From NCBI RefSeq assembly GCF_029892285.1, contig NZ_JARXVM010000006.1:186001-250000 (forward strand): a DNA stretch of 64,000 nt, written 5' to 3'. The notes below the pieces were generated by a model. It worked only from the letters and a program-made list of their open reading frames with translations. It ran no database searches and was not told the DNA's origin. Both the position numbers and the translations under genes were made by a program. Shown here one piece after another: positions 43,006-51,083 of the stretch; position 1 is the stretch's first letter, and each line of letters starts with the position of its first letter. The stretch comes from Rhizobium sp. SG_E_25_P2 (GTDB lineage Bacteria > Pseudomonadota > Alphaproteobacteria > Rhizobiales > Rhizobiaceae).

Positions 43006-44415
43006 TTACCGCTTGATCTCCCAGGTCGTGATGCGCTCGCCGGTCGCGGGATCCTTGCCGTCTTTCAACTGGATGCCCTTGGCAAGCAGGTCGTCGCGGA
43101 TCTTGTCGGCTTCGGCGAAGTTCTTGGCCTTGAGGAGTTCCAGACGCATCTGCACGATGGCCTCGACGCCGTCGGCGAGATGCTGGTCGATCGCGACCTT
43201 CTTCGGCAGAACACCCAAAAGCTCCGCGCTGGCGGCAAAATCGGGCGCATTGTTCGAGGCAAGCGTATGAAGCGCCTGCACGGCGGCGACCGTGTTCATA
43301 TCGTCAGCGAGCGCGGACAACACGGAAACATTCACGGTACCAACCGGCTCGCCGCCGGCGGGCCACTTGGCGATCAGCCGTTCCGCCTCTTCCAGCCGCT
43401 TCACGCTGAAATCGATCGGCTCCCTATAATGTGTCATCAGCATAGCCAGACGCAGTACCTCGCCCGGCCATTTGCGGCCGCCGAAATTCTCGGTTTCCAT
43501 CAGCTCGTTGATCGTGAAGAAATTGCCCTCGGACTTGGACATCTTCTTGCCCTCGACCTGCAGGAAGCCATTGTGCATCCAGACATTGGCCATGACATGG
43601 CCGCCATGGGCGCAGCGCGATTGGGCGATCTCGTTTTCATGATGCGGGAAGATCAGGTCCAGCCCGCCGCCATGAATATCGAAAGTGTCGCCGAGATAGC
43701 GGCCGGCCATGGCCGAGCATTCGATATGCCAGCCGGGACGGCCATAGATGTCGACATCAGAGCCATCCACGCTGAAGCCGGCCGGCCAGCCGGGCTGATC
43801 GGCGTCGGAATGTTTCCACAGCACGAAATCGGCGGGATTGCGCTTATGCGCCTCCACTGCCACGCGGGCGCCGGCCTGCTGATCCTCGAGCTTGCGCTTG
43901 GAGAGCTGGCCGTAATCGGCCATCGATCCGGTGGCGAACAGCACTTCGGCGCCCTCCGAACCCGTCGCCACATAGGCATGGCCGCGATCGAGCAGTGTCT
44001 GGATCATCTCGATCATCTGGCGGATATTGTCTGTGGCGCGCGGCTCGACATTCGGCTCCAGGCAGCCGAGCGCCTTGAGGTCGGCGTGATACTGCGCTTC
44101 GGTCTTTTCCGTCACCAGCCGGATGGCGGCGTTGAGCTCCATGCCGGGATAATCGCGCAGCGCGCGCGCATTGATCTTGTCGTCAACGTCAGTGATGTTG
44201 CGGACATAGGTGACGTGGTCGGCGCCATAGACATGCCTCAGCAGCCTATAGAGCACATCGAAGACGATGGCCGGGCGCGCATTGCCGATATGGGCGAAGT
44301 CATAAACCGTGGGGCCGCAGACATACATCCGCACATGGCTGGGATCGATGGGCTGAAACGGCGCCTTTTCGCGCGTCAGCGTGTTGTAGAGCCTGAGTTC
44401 CGGCGTGTCGGCCAT
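43006..44415 (-). CDS. cysS: Cysteinyl-tRNA synthetase
   Basis: A 469-residue class I synthetase charging tRNA-Cys. The start region [20 protein letters not shown], then the zinc Cys in [20 protein letters not shown] that includes the HIGH-like [19 protein letters not shown] and [19 protein letters not shown] with the zinc His, and the KKMSKSEG loop are all in place. The protein ends after the DALR-like domain and [10 protein letters not shown]. Start 44415 has GGGGAC seven bases upstream. The further ATGs at 44427 and 44571 are less probable. Confidence 0.96.
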   Translation of the reverse strand: MADTPELRLYNTLTREKAPFQPIDPSHVRMYVCGPTVYDFAHIGNARPAIVFDVLYRLLRHVYGADHVTYVRNITDVDDKINARALRDYPGMELNAAIRLVTEKTEAQYHADLKALGCLEPNVEPRATDNIRQMIEMIQTLLDRGHAYVATGSEGAEVLFATGSMADYGQLSKRKLEDQQAGARVAVEAHKRNPADFVLWKHSDADQPGWPAGFSVDGSDVDIYGRPGWHIECSAMAGRYLGDTFDIHGGGLDLIFPHHENEIAQSRCAHGGHVMANVWMHNGFLQVEGKKMSKSEGNFFTINELMETENFGGRKWPGEVLRLAMLMTHYREPIDFSVKRLEEAERLIAKWPAGGEPVGTVNVSVLSALADDMNTVAAVQALHTLASNNAPDFAASAELLGVLPKKVAIDQHLADGVEAIVQMRLELLKAKNFAEADKIRDDLLAKGIQLKDGKDPATGERITTWEIKR

Positions 44416-44737
44416 GCGTGTCCCCATAGACTGTTTGCCCGGCTGGCCGGGGCGTTTTGCTCTTGGGGTGTCAGGAGACGAAAACGGCCGGGCCAGCGCT
44501 TGCGCTAGCGAATAATGATCCGGCAGATGATGCAGTTCATCGTTTTCATGGTGGCTATATCGCGCAGTCAAGCGATGCGGTCAAGGTCGGCGCAATTTTT
44601 CCGTTGCATACAATTTGAAGAAATATGGTACTGAAGCATGGGAAATGTTTGCGGGGAGGAGAACCGCCATGCTTTTGTCCCAATCGACACGGCATAAGCA
44701 AGACACGAAACATTTCCCAAATGGGATGAGGAACACC
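44416..44737 (+). promoter_or_regulatory. 322-base divergent region with a large inverted repeat
   Basis: Between cysS and the 53-residue gene. GGGAAATGTTT (44640-44650) and AAACATTTCCC (44708-44718) are perfect 11-base arms around 57 bases that themselves hold CATGCTT/AAGCA-like pairs. A TTGCAT element near 44603 could start the transcript. The leader would place the ribosome binding site AGGA (44729) just behind the hairpin. No further gene was seen in the stretch. Confidence 0.35.
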
Positions 44738-44899
44738 ATGCAACGCATTGAAACTGGTAAACAAAGCATTAACGAACTCCTGACGAAATACGGCCCTGTC
44801 GGCCCGCGTCACCTGCTCGCTGCAGCCCTGATGATGCATCGTCCGCGCGACGAGGAAAAGGCCGCCGCCGCTCCGAAGAAGGACGTGCGGGCGGCCTGA
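44738..44899 (+). CDS. Small conserved-looking protein of 53 residues
   Basis: A small soluble protein beginning MQRIETGKQSINELLTKYGP and ending in an Ala/Lys-rich tail. The middle VGPRHLLAAALMMHRPRDE is amphipathic. AGGA lies five bases before ATG 44738, which I take as the start; the frame is open further upstream but without likely starts close to a ribosome binding site. Function unknown. A long inverted repeat precedes it. Confidence 0.5.
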   Translation: MQRIETGKQSINELLTKYGPVGPRHLLAAALMMHRPRDEEKAAAAPKKDVRAA

Positions 44900-44939
44900 G
44901 GCCCTCTGACTGTTCTCCATGCGATCGCGCCAACGCGCA

Positions 44940-45224
44940 TCACCATGTTTCCGGATCACGTCTACCGTCAACTATGCCGACGACGAGAATTCCTGTGTTC
45001 GTCGGCTCATAAATGGCGATGTAGTTCCCTTCAACTATGACTCTGGCCCGTTCGGCGATTTCAGGTCGGGCTGGACCGATGAAGGGATACGCTGATGCGC
45101 GTTGCAGCTTTGCCATCATGCGCTGGTAAAGCCCGTCCGCTGCCGTGTTGTTGTGCCGCGCGATCGTCTGCCACATTCGGCGTAAATCTCTTTTCGCCCT
45201 GTTGGTGAAAACGAGTTCAGCGAT
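44940..45224 (-). CDS. ParE/RelE-like toxin without a usual start codon
   Basis: The frame reads IAELVFTNRAKRDLRRMWQ, then TIARHNNTAADGLYQRMMAKLQRASAYPFIGPARPEIAERARVIVEGNYIAIYE and VVGIVDGRRDPETW, a complete ParE-type toxin. The N-terminal Ile (ATC at 45222-45224) stands where an ATG overlapping the antitoxin end would be expected. Between the upstream TGA stop and Met17 (ATG 45176) there is no ATG, GTG or TTG in frame. If only Met17 is used, the first helix and strand are lost. Either a rare start is used or the toxin is disarmed. Confidence 0.6.
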   Translation of the reverse strand: MAELVFTNRAKRDLRRMWQTIARHNNTAADGLYQRMMAKLQRASAYPFIGPARPEIAERARVIVEGNYIAIYEPTNTGILVVGIVDGRRDPETW

Positions 45225-45495
45225 TGTCGTTGGCCTTCTCTCGCTTCAGGTCGGCAAGAAAGTCTTCTGCCAAAAAGGGGTCAGCCTGCCCGCTATCGCG
45301 ACCATCTCGATAGACGCGCCGAAGATGCTCGATCTGATGGTTGTCGAATTGACCCTGTCCCTGAGCCGTCTCGACGCCCAGCATCACAACCTCTTCCCGC
45401 GACCCGTAGCCGCCTTCGCGCACGGCCAGATCCAGCCGTTCGACATCCTCGGGCGTCAGCGAAAGCGTGATGGTGGTGCGCGCGTGTTCGTTCAT
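45217..45495 (-). CDS. ParD/CopG-like antitoxin
   Basis: A 92-residue ribbon-helix-helix antitoxin: ARTTITLSLTPEDVERLDLAVREGGYGSREEVVMLGVETA in the N-terminal part and DGRDSGQADPFLAEDFLADLKREKANDNR as toxin-binding tail. The GYGSREEVV helix is typical of ParD-like antitoxins. It overlaps the toxin frame by eight bases. The gene lies between the toxin and the SRAP gene, all on the minus strand. Confidence 0.8.
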   Translation of the reverse strand: MNEHARTTITLSLTPEDVERLDLAVREGGYGSREEVVMLGVETAQGQGQFDNHQIEHLRRVYRDGRDSGQADPFLAEDFLADLKREKANDNR

Positions 45496-45536
45496 TCGAT
45501 CAGTCTACCATCAGCGCCAGACAGCGACAACCGCGC

Positions 45537-46322
45537 TCAGAACAGGCTCATCTGCCCACCGCCGCCGCCATCCGCCTTGGGTTTAGCGGCTTTCGGCTTG
45601 GGTTTTTCCACGACGACAGAGGGATCGACGGGCGCCTGAACCTCGGGCCCGACATTGGCGACCTTGTTGACCAGATCCGACACCGGGATTGCCTCGAACA
45701 GATCCTCAGGCGGCGAGCGAAGGAGATTGGCGACATGGCGCGGCTCCTGGTTTTTGCAATCGAGCCAGCGGTCGAAATCCTCCGGCGCGATCACCACCGG
45801 CATGCGGTCGTGGATCCGCGCGAAAGCAGGATTGGCGGCGGCCGTCAGGATCGCGCCGGTATCGACTTCCGATCCGTCCGCCGAGGCCCAGGTTTCCATC
45901 AGTCCTGCGAAGGCGACGATGCGGCCATGGCGCGGCCGCACCCAAAAGGCCTGGCTCTTCTGGCCGCTCTCCTTGGGCGGACGCCGCCATTCGTAGAAGC
46001 CGGAGGCGGGAATGAGAATGCGGCGATGGCCCATGGCGGCGCGGAAAGAGGCCTTTTCCGCCGCCGTCTCGGCGCGTGCATTGACGAGCAGCGGAAAGTC
46101 GCGCGGATCCTTGACCCAGCCTGGCGTCAGCCCCCAGCGGATCAACAAGGCGCGGCGCTGAGGCAAGTTGGAGCCGGGCGCGCCCTGCTCGCCGGCGATA
46201 ACGGCGAGAATGGGCTGTGTGGGCGCGATATTGTAGCGCGCCGGGAAATCCTCAAGCTCCAGAAGGGCGAGGAATTCGCGCACCTCTTCGGGCGTCGCCG
46301 TCAGTGAAAATCGTCCGCACAT
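45537..46322 (-). CDS. SOS response-associated peptidase (SRAP/HMCES/YedK)
   Basis: A 261-residue SRAP protein that covalently shields abasic sites in single-stranded DNA through Cys2. The start MCGRFSLTATPEEV leaves Cys2 after Met removal. Conserved parts are ARYNIAPTQPILAV, LLIRWGLTPGW, NARAETAAEKASFR, and GFYEW with the catalytic Glu, and HDRMPVVIAPEDFDRWL with the active His. After residue 210 comes a Pro/Lys linker and a final QMSLF, a good beta-clamp-binding pentapeptide, next to Gly-rich residues. Divergent from the Nudix gene with starts 70 bases apart. Confidence 0.93.
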   Translation of the reverse strand: MCGRFSLTATPEEVREFLALLELEDFPARYNIAPTQPILAVIAGEQGAPGSNLPQRRALLIRWGLTPGWVKDPRDFPLLVNARAETAAEKASFRAAMGHRRILIPASGFYEWRRPPKESGQKSQAFWVRPRHGRIVAFAGLMETWASADGSEVDTGAILTAAANPAFARIHDRMPVVIAPEDFDRWLDCKNQEPRHVANLLRSPPEDLFEAIPVSDLVNKVANVGPEVQAPVDPSVVVEKPKPKAAKPKADGGGGGQMSLF

Positions 46323-46389
46323 GGGAATTCATTTGGCATCGCGCCCCCATCAGGTCAATGTCGCCGCGACCTTTAAAACGGATCTGACG

Positions 46390-46797
46390 ATGAAGACCGA
46401 ACTCGCCTCCTCCGCCATCCTGATTAGAAACGGCCGCATGCTGCTGATCCGGCGGAAGAATCCGCCCTCGCTCGATATGTACGCCTTTCCCGGCGGCCGC
46501 GCCGAAGCAGGCGAATCGCCAGATCAGACAGCGCTGCGGGAATTCGAGGAGGAGACGGGGATCATCGCCCGCGCTCCTCTGTTGTTCGCCACCTACGATC
46601 TCCATTCCGAAAATCCGGGCCGGCATTTTCATCTGAGCGTTTTTCTGGTCGAGGCTGATGCGGAGGCCATCGCCGAAGCACGAGACGACGCCGCCGATGC
46701 GGGCTGGTTTACGCCTGCGGAGATCCGGGGCTTGAATTGCCCCGATTCGGTCATCGACTGCGTGGAAAAGCTGGAACGCCAATTCGCGCTCGCGTGA
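46390..46797 (+). CDS. Nudix hydrolase
   Basis: A 135-residue Nudix protein. The Nudix box is in GGRAEAGESPDQTALREFEEETGI (G-x5-E-x7-R-E-x2-E-E-x-G). It begins MKTELASSAILIRNGRMLLIRRK, the typical first strand pair with a basic loop. Substrates may be nucleoside diphosphates linked to another group; this cannot be told. The start at 46390 is preferred to 46321. Divergent from the SRAP gene, which fits a nucleotide-pool and DNA-damage theme only loosely. Confidence 0.93.
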   Translation: MKTELASSAILIRNGRMLLIRRKNPPSLDMYAFPGGRAEAGESPDQTALREFEEETGIIARAPLLFATYDLHSENPGRHFHLSVFLVEADAEAIAEARDDAADAGWFTPAEIRGLNCPDSVIDCVEKLERQFALA

Positions 46798-46833
46798 TTT
46801 GCCGCCCGCCGCCGCCTCTGTTATGTAAAAGGC

Positions 46834-47247
46834 ATGTCGTTTTTTCGTTTCGCCATTGTCTGCGCGTTTGCCGCAACCCCGTTTTTCGCCATGGCCGCCG
46901 CCGAGGCGGAACAGCCCGCTCCGCCCGCGCCGGTTGAGGAAAAACCAGCGCCCTACGACCTCAAACTCCAGCGTTTCGCCGAGATCCTGGGGTCAGTACA
47001 CTATTTGCGCAATCTCTGCGCCAAGCACGACGCCTCCTGGCGCCAGGCCATGGGCTCGCTGCTTGAAGAGGAGACCAAAGGTGAGCCGAAACGGGCGGCG
47101 CAATTGACGGCGGCCTTCAATCGGGGTTATCGATCCTTCGCCGCAACCTATGCGCGGTGCACGCAACAAGCCGTGAACGCGGAAAACCGATACCGTGCCG
47201 AAGGGGCAACACTCGCCGCGGAAATTACCGCGCGCTTCGGAAATTAA
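46834..47247 (+). CDS. TIGR02301-family exported protein
   Basis: A 137-residue protein with a signal peptide (FAIVCAFAATPFFAMAAAEA, cut probably after AMA or AEA). The mature part reads KPAPYDLKLQRFAEILGSVHYLRNLCAKHDASWRQAMGSLLEEE, with two Cys (residues 62 and 109) that may form a disulphide bridge. The family TIGR02301 is found in Rhizobiales with unknown role. Stop TAA lies within the CtrA-type box. Confidence 0.8.
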   Translation: MSFFRFAIVCAFAATPFFAMAAAEAEQPAPPAPVEEKPAPYDLKLQRFAEILGSVHYLRNLCAKHDASWRQAMGSLLEEETKGEPKRAAQLTAAFNRGYRSFAATYARCTQQAVNAENRYRAEGATLAAEITARFGN

Positions 47248-47258
47248 GCATAAGTTAA
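47244..47258 (+). promoter_or_regulatory. Perfect CtrA-type box
   Basis: TTAA-GCATAAG-TTAA matches the full CtrA consensus TTAA-N7-TTAA, and is followed by CC. It overlaps the stop codon of the TIGR02301 gene and lies 94 bases before the small gene at 47352. CtrA is the cell-cycle master regulator of alphaproteobacteria. Confidence 0.5.
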
Positions 47259-47351
47259 CCTCTTTTCATTGCGCCCGATGCCGTTTTGGGAAAACCTTGC
47301 TATGAGTTTTAACGGATCGGTAATGATGCCCGCCTTCAGGGATGTATGAGT

Positions 47352-47609
47352 ATGGAAGCCAGCGCCAAAGACCTCGACGACATGATCGTCCATGAAAAGA
47401 TGCAGGCCGCCTGGGAGAGCCAGGGGGAAGCATGGGCCGAAGGCCGCGCGGACGGTATCGAGCCGGAGATTATCGCGGAAGCGGCGATCGCTTTCGCCAT
47501 GCAGGAGACAATCCGGCTGCATGGCGAAGAGGGCGCGGAGGCCTTGCTCGAATCGCTGAAGGAGCGCATCGCTTCGGGAGAGTTTTCGCCGAACCGCACG
47601 ATCCAGTAA
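47352..47609 (+). CDS. Small acidic protein, 85 residues, unknown function
   Basis: A soluble helical protein: SAKDLDDMIVHEKMQAAWESQGEAWAEGRADGIEPEIIAEAAIAFAMQETIRLHGEEGAEALLESL and a short basic end. It is acidic, without Cys, and lacks a signal. ATG 47352 has AGGGA nine bases upstream; ATG 47346 is only three bases from it. It lies after a CtrA-type box and 11 bases before the next gene, so both are probably one transcript. No family recognised with certainty. Confidence 0.75.
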   Translation: MEASAKDLDDMIVHEKMQAAWESQGEAWAEGRADGIEPEIIAEAAIAFAMQETIRLHGEEGAEALLESLKERIASGEFSPNRTIQ

Positions 47610-47620
47610 GGACTGTCGCA

Positions 47621-48355
47621 ATGCCCGACCCAAGGTCCGTCACACCGCTTCGTTGCGCGACCGCCTTGTTGTTGGGGTGGGTGGCCGTGACCGGTTGGGC
47701 CGCATCGCCAGCTTTGGCGCTGACGGCAAGCCAGGATCAGTTGGCGCTGCAGGACGAACCGTCCCATGACGCGGAAGTCGAGGATCCGGAAGAATCAACT
47801 AAGCCTGGCATGCCGATGCCTGACGGCCTGATCGACAAGAACGCTGTTCGCCCGCAGGCCGCAGACAATAGCGATGACCTCTCCGCCCCGCCGGAAATGA
47901 TCCTGGACATGTCGATGCTGCCGGAACCGGTCAAGCGGTTGCGGGTGGCGCTGGTGGAGGCAGCGGCAAGCGGCGACATTGAACGTCTGCGTCCGTTGTT
48001 GAGCCCCGGGGAAAACGGCACGCAGGTCGCTGTCGGCGACAGTCCGGAAGACCCCATCGTCGCGCTCAAGAGCGTGTCGGGCGACCCCAACGGGCGCGAA
48101 ATCCTCGCTATCATGCTCGATATTCTGTCTACGGGCGCGGCGCTGGTCGACAAGGACACGCCGGACGCTCAATATGTCTGGCCTTATTTCGCCGAAAAAT
48201 CGCTCGACAATCTTTCGCCTCCCGAACAGGTGGAACTCTACCGGATCGTCACCGCCTCGGACGTCGCCGACATGAAGGAGTTCGGCGGCTACAACTTCTA
48301 CCGCATCGGCATCACGCCTGACGGCAAATGGAAGTTCTTCGTGGCCGGCGACTGA
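47621..48355 (+). CDS. Exported protein of unknown function, 244 residues
   Basis: Signal peptide (residues 12-34, ATALLLGWVAVTGWAASPALA) and a mature domain. Residues 35-95 are acidic and Pro-rich. The C-terminal part carries ALVEAAASGDIERLRPLLSPGENGTQVAVGDSPEDPIVALKSVSGD and GGYNFYRIGITPDGKWKFFVAGD, suggesting a small all-beta domain at the end. I recall similar proteins only as hypothetical in rhizobia. It stands 11 bases behind the 85-residue gene. Confidence 0.8.
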   Translation: MPDPRSVTPLRCATALLLGWVAVTGWAASPALALTASQDQLALQDEPSHDAEVEDPEESTKPGMPMPDGLIDKNAVRPQAADNSDDLSAPPEMILDMSMLPEPVKRLRVALVEAAASGDIERLRPLLSPGENGTQVAVGDSPEDPIVALKSVSGDPNGREILAIMLDILSTGAALVDKDTPDAQYVWPYFAEKSLDNLSPPEQVELYRIVTASDVADMKEFGGYNFYRIGITPDGKWKFFVAGD

Positions 48356-48425
48356 GCGGGATCCTCGACCTTGCCTCCGCCCATGCTTGCGACTACCTGA
48401 GCGTGATCAGAAGGGACTCACCGCC

Positions 48426-49265
48426 ATGCCAGCCGTTTCACTTCCCGATCGCGCCTTCATCACCGTCACCGGCGAAGACGCCGAGGATTTCCTGCAGAGC
48501 ATCGTCACCACGGACATCAAGGCTTTGCCCGCGGGCGAATGCCGGCCGGGGGCGCTTCTCACGCCGCAGGGCAAGATCCTTTTCGATTTTCTGATCGCCC
48601 GAGCCGAAGATGGTCTGTTGCTGGAAACATCGGCCCAGCAGGTCGAAGCATTCATCAAGCGCCTTACGCTCTACCGCCTCCGCGCCAAAGCGCAATTTGC
48701 GCGTCTGCCGGCAAACCATGCGCTCATTTCCTGGGAGCCGACAGGCGAAGGGTTGACCGATCACCGTTTCGCGACCGCTGGCGTGGCGCTTAGCCGCCGT
48801 CCGGGCGACGAGGCGGCTCCGGAGTCAGTCGACGCCTATCACGCCCTTCGCCTGTCGCTCGGCGTTACCGGCGGCGGGGAAGACATCGGCCTCGGCGACT
48901 ATTTTCCGCACGATCTGATGTTGGACAAAAACGACGGTCTGTCCTTCAAGAAGGGCTGCTATGTCGGTCAGGAAGTGGTGTCGCGCATGCAGCACCGATC
49001 CACCGCCCGCCGCCGCGTGGTGACGGTGACGGGGCAGACCCCGCTCGCCGACCCAGGCGCGCCTCTCTCGATCGGAGAGCGGGAGGTGGGAACCCTGCTT
49101 TCGGTCTCCGGATCGATCGGCATTGCAGTGGCTCGGATCGACAAGCTCGGCGCGGCGCTGTCGTCGGGACTGACGCCCTCCGTGGGCGGACAAGCCGTGG
49201 TCGTCGCCCTGCCCGGCTGGAGCGGGCTGGACTGGCCGGTCGAGGCGGACGACGCGCAATCATGA
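48426..49265 (+). CDS. ygfZ: YgfZ/GcvT-family folate-binding protein
   Basis: A 279-residue protein of the YgfZ/IBA57 family, which supports the build-up or repair of Fe-S enzymes using folate. The signature K-G-C-Y-x-G-Q-E is in FKKGCYVGQEVVSRMQHR, preceded by the GcvT-like fold (FITVTGEDAEDFLQSIVTTDI, PQGKILFDFLIARAEDGLLLE). Starts at 48426. Its last four bases overlap the HD-domain gene (ATGA). Confidence 0.92.
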   Translation: MPAVSLPDRAFITVTGEDAEDFLQSIVTTDIKALPAGECRPGALLTPQGKILFDFLIARAEDGLLLETSAQQVEAFIKRLTLYRLRAKAQFARLPANHALISWEPTGEGLTDHRFATAGVALSRRPGDEAAPESVDAYHALRLSLGVTGGGEDIGLGDYFPHDLMLDKNDGLSFKKGCYVGQEVVSRMQHRSTARRRVVTVTGQTPLADPGAPLSIGEREVGTLLSVSGSIGIAVARIDKLGAALSSGLTPSVGGQAVVVALPGWSGLDWPVEADDAQS

Positions 49266-49870
49266 TCGACGCGCTGCCTCCCTCGCAACGCGCCTGGCAG
49301 CGCATGCTGTCGGGCCGTCGGCTTGACCTTCTCGACCCCTCGCCCCTCGACGTCGAAATCGCCGATATCGCCCATGGTCTCGCCCGCGTCGCGCGCTGGA
49401 ATGGCCAGACCCATGGCGACCACGCTTTTTCCGTGGCTCAGCACAGCCTGATGGTGGAAATCATCTACCGCCATGCCCATCCTGACGCCAAACCGGCGGA
49501 ACTGTTGATGGTGCTCCTGCATGACGCGCCGGAATATGTCATCGGCGACATGATCTCGCCATTCAAGGCCGTGGTCGGCGGCGGCTACAAGACGGTGGAA
49601 AAGCGCCTGGAGGCGGCGATTCACATCCGCTTCGGCCTGCCGCCGCATCCGACGGCGACGCTGAAGGCCGAGATCAAGAAGGCCGACAAGGTGTCCGCTT
49701 ATTTCGAAGCCACGGAACTGGCGGGGTTCACTGCTGCGGAAGCGCGCAAATTCTTCGGCCAGCCGCGGGGACTGACGGCCGATATGCTGCCCGTCGACCC
49801 GCTACCCGCTTTCGAGGCGCAAGCCGCCTTCCTCGCGCGTTTTGCCGCGATCGATGCCGAGAGGACCTGA
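49262..49870 (+). CDS. HD-domain hydrolase, YfbR-like 5'-nucleotidase candidate
   Basis: A 202-residue metal-dependent phosphohydrolase. The HD pattern is H-...-HD-...-D: GDHAFSVAQHSLMVE, LLMVLLHDAPEYVIGDMISPFK, and KKADKVSAYFEATELAGF. E. coli YfbR with this layout hydrolyses deoxynucleoside 5'-monophosphates. Start overlaps ygfZ (ATGA), and it ends four bases before the phosphatase gene, so the three are one operon. Confidence 0.88.
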   Translation: MIDALPPSQRAWQRMLSGRRLDLLDPSPLDVEIADIAHGLARVARWNGQTHGDHAFSVAQHSLMVEIIYRHAHPDAKPAELLMVLLHDAPEYVIGDMISPFKAVVGGGYKTVEKRLEAAIHIRFGLPPHPTATLKAEIKKADKVSAYFEATELAGFTAAEARKFFGQPRGLTADMLPVDPLPAFEAQAAFLARFAAIDAERT

Positions 49871-49873
49871 CCC

Positions 49874-50386
49874 ATGCCGTCCATCATCATCTCCCCGCTC
49901 AAGACGATCGGTGAAATGGCCGCACGACATCAGGCGACGGAAATGATCAGCCTGATCGCCGAAAAGCATGACTTCCATCGCCCCGGCATCGTGCAATCGT
50001 CACGACATCTGAAGCTGGCCGTCAACGACATCGCGTTTGCCGGCAAGGAGGGCTTGATCGCGCCGCAGGAAAGCCATGTGCGGGAGATCATCGCCTTCGC
50101 CCGCGCCTGGGATCAGACCGCGCCGCTGCTCATCCATTGCTGGATGGGCGTGTCGCGCTCGCCCGCCGCCGCACTGATCGCCGCGCTCGCGGTGTCGCCC
50201 GAACTTGACGACCTGGCGCTCGCCCGGACCTTGCGGCAAGCCTCGCCGCAGGCGACGCCGAACACGCGGCTGGTTGACCTCGGCGACGCCGCTCTCGGTC
50301 GAAACGGCCGGTTGATCGCCGCCGTCAGAGAGATCGGACGTGGCGCGGATTATGTCGGCGATGCCCCGTTTGCGCTGATCTGGTGA
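49874..50386 (+). CDS. Dual-specificity/tyrosine phosphatase-like protein
   Basis: A 170-residue phosphatase-fold protein. The P-loop is HCWMGVSRSPAAALIAAL, the H-C-x5-R-(S/T) motif with catalytic Cys and Arg. The general-acid Asp is probably in KLAVNDIAF or the loop after it; this is uncertain. Similar proteins are often next to HD and ygfZ genes in rhizobia. The target is not known. Its 3' end overlaps the convergent unknown gene by 37 bases. Confidence 0.85.
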   Translation: MPSIIISPLKTIGEMAARHQATEMISLIAEKHDFHRPGIVQSSRHLKLAVNDIAFAGKEGLIAPQESHVREIIAFARAWDQTAPLLIHCWMGVSRSPAAALIAALAVSPELDDLALARTLRQASPQATPNTRLVDLGDAALGRNGRLIAAVREIGRGADYVGDAPFALIW

Positions 50387-50889
50387 GGGATGTGCTCCTC
50401 ATGGAAGTCAATCGATCGGTTGGCATCCGTTGACAGCGACAGCGCAGGCCCGTTCATCAGCAATTGCTGCACGATTCGTCCGTGAGCGAGCAATATCATC
50501 CGGATTTCCTGTTCGATCATGCGTATGGCGGCATCCGCGCTGACGACAGCGTTGTCATTCATGTCCTCGAAGCGAAGCTGTGAGACGCTGACCAGGCGCA
50601 GATGTTCGTCTGGAAGACGCTCGACGCGCTTCAGGAGCGCGAGCCGCAGAAAATCATGGATGAATTTGTCGCCATAGGCGGTGTCGCCCTTGAGCAGGCC
50701 ATAACAATAATAGTCCCAGGCGCTGATCTGCCGCCCACCGGCATGGATTGTCATGCGAGAAAAGCGCTTTCTGCCGATCTTGACCACTTTGCCGGCAATA
50801 GCCTTGACTGATTGCTGGGCGAAATCCTCCACCAAGCCTTTATAGACGCAGGCGACAAACTCCACATCCTTCAAAAGGAAGGTCGACAA
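50350..50889 (-). CDS. Unknown protein with TTG start
   Basis: A 179-residue soluble protein of unknown family: VEFVACVYKGLVEDFAQQSVKAIAGKVVKIGRK, then MTIHAGGRQISAWDYYCYGLLKGDTAYGDKFIHDFLRLALLKRVERLPDEHLRLVSVSQLRFEDMNDNAV. AAAGGAG seven bases before TTG 50889 is a very good ribosome binding site, whereas in-frame ATGs further upstream have none, so I choose TTG. The last codons overlap the phosphatase gene on the other strand. It lies directly behind the flagellin gene, 194 bases on, on the same strand. Confidence 0.65.
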   Translation of the reverse strand: MSTFLLKDVEFVACVYKGLVEDFAQQSVKAIAGKVVKIGRKRFSRMTIHAGGRQISAWDYYCYGLLKGDTAYGDKFIHDFLRLALLKRVERLPDEHLRLVSVSQLRFEDMNDNAVVSADAAIRMIEQEIRMILLAHGRIVQQLLMNGPALSLSTDANRSIDFHEEHIPHQISANGASPT

Positions 50890-51083
50890 GTGATCACTCC
50901 TTTCGCCGCTCAAGCGATGATTCGCTTTGCCGGACTTAACAACTTTATGACAAATTGGCCGTGTTGGTGAACTATCCTCGATCAAGCCTGCGCCAAGCCT
51001 ATGTATAAGATGCGGAACGCGCTTTCGCCTGTGGCGCTCACGATGTTTCTCCGCCGCCCCTGCCTCGGCCCTCATGGGTCACG

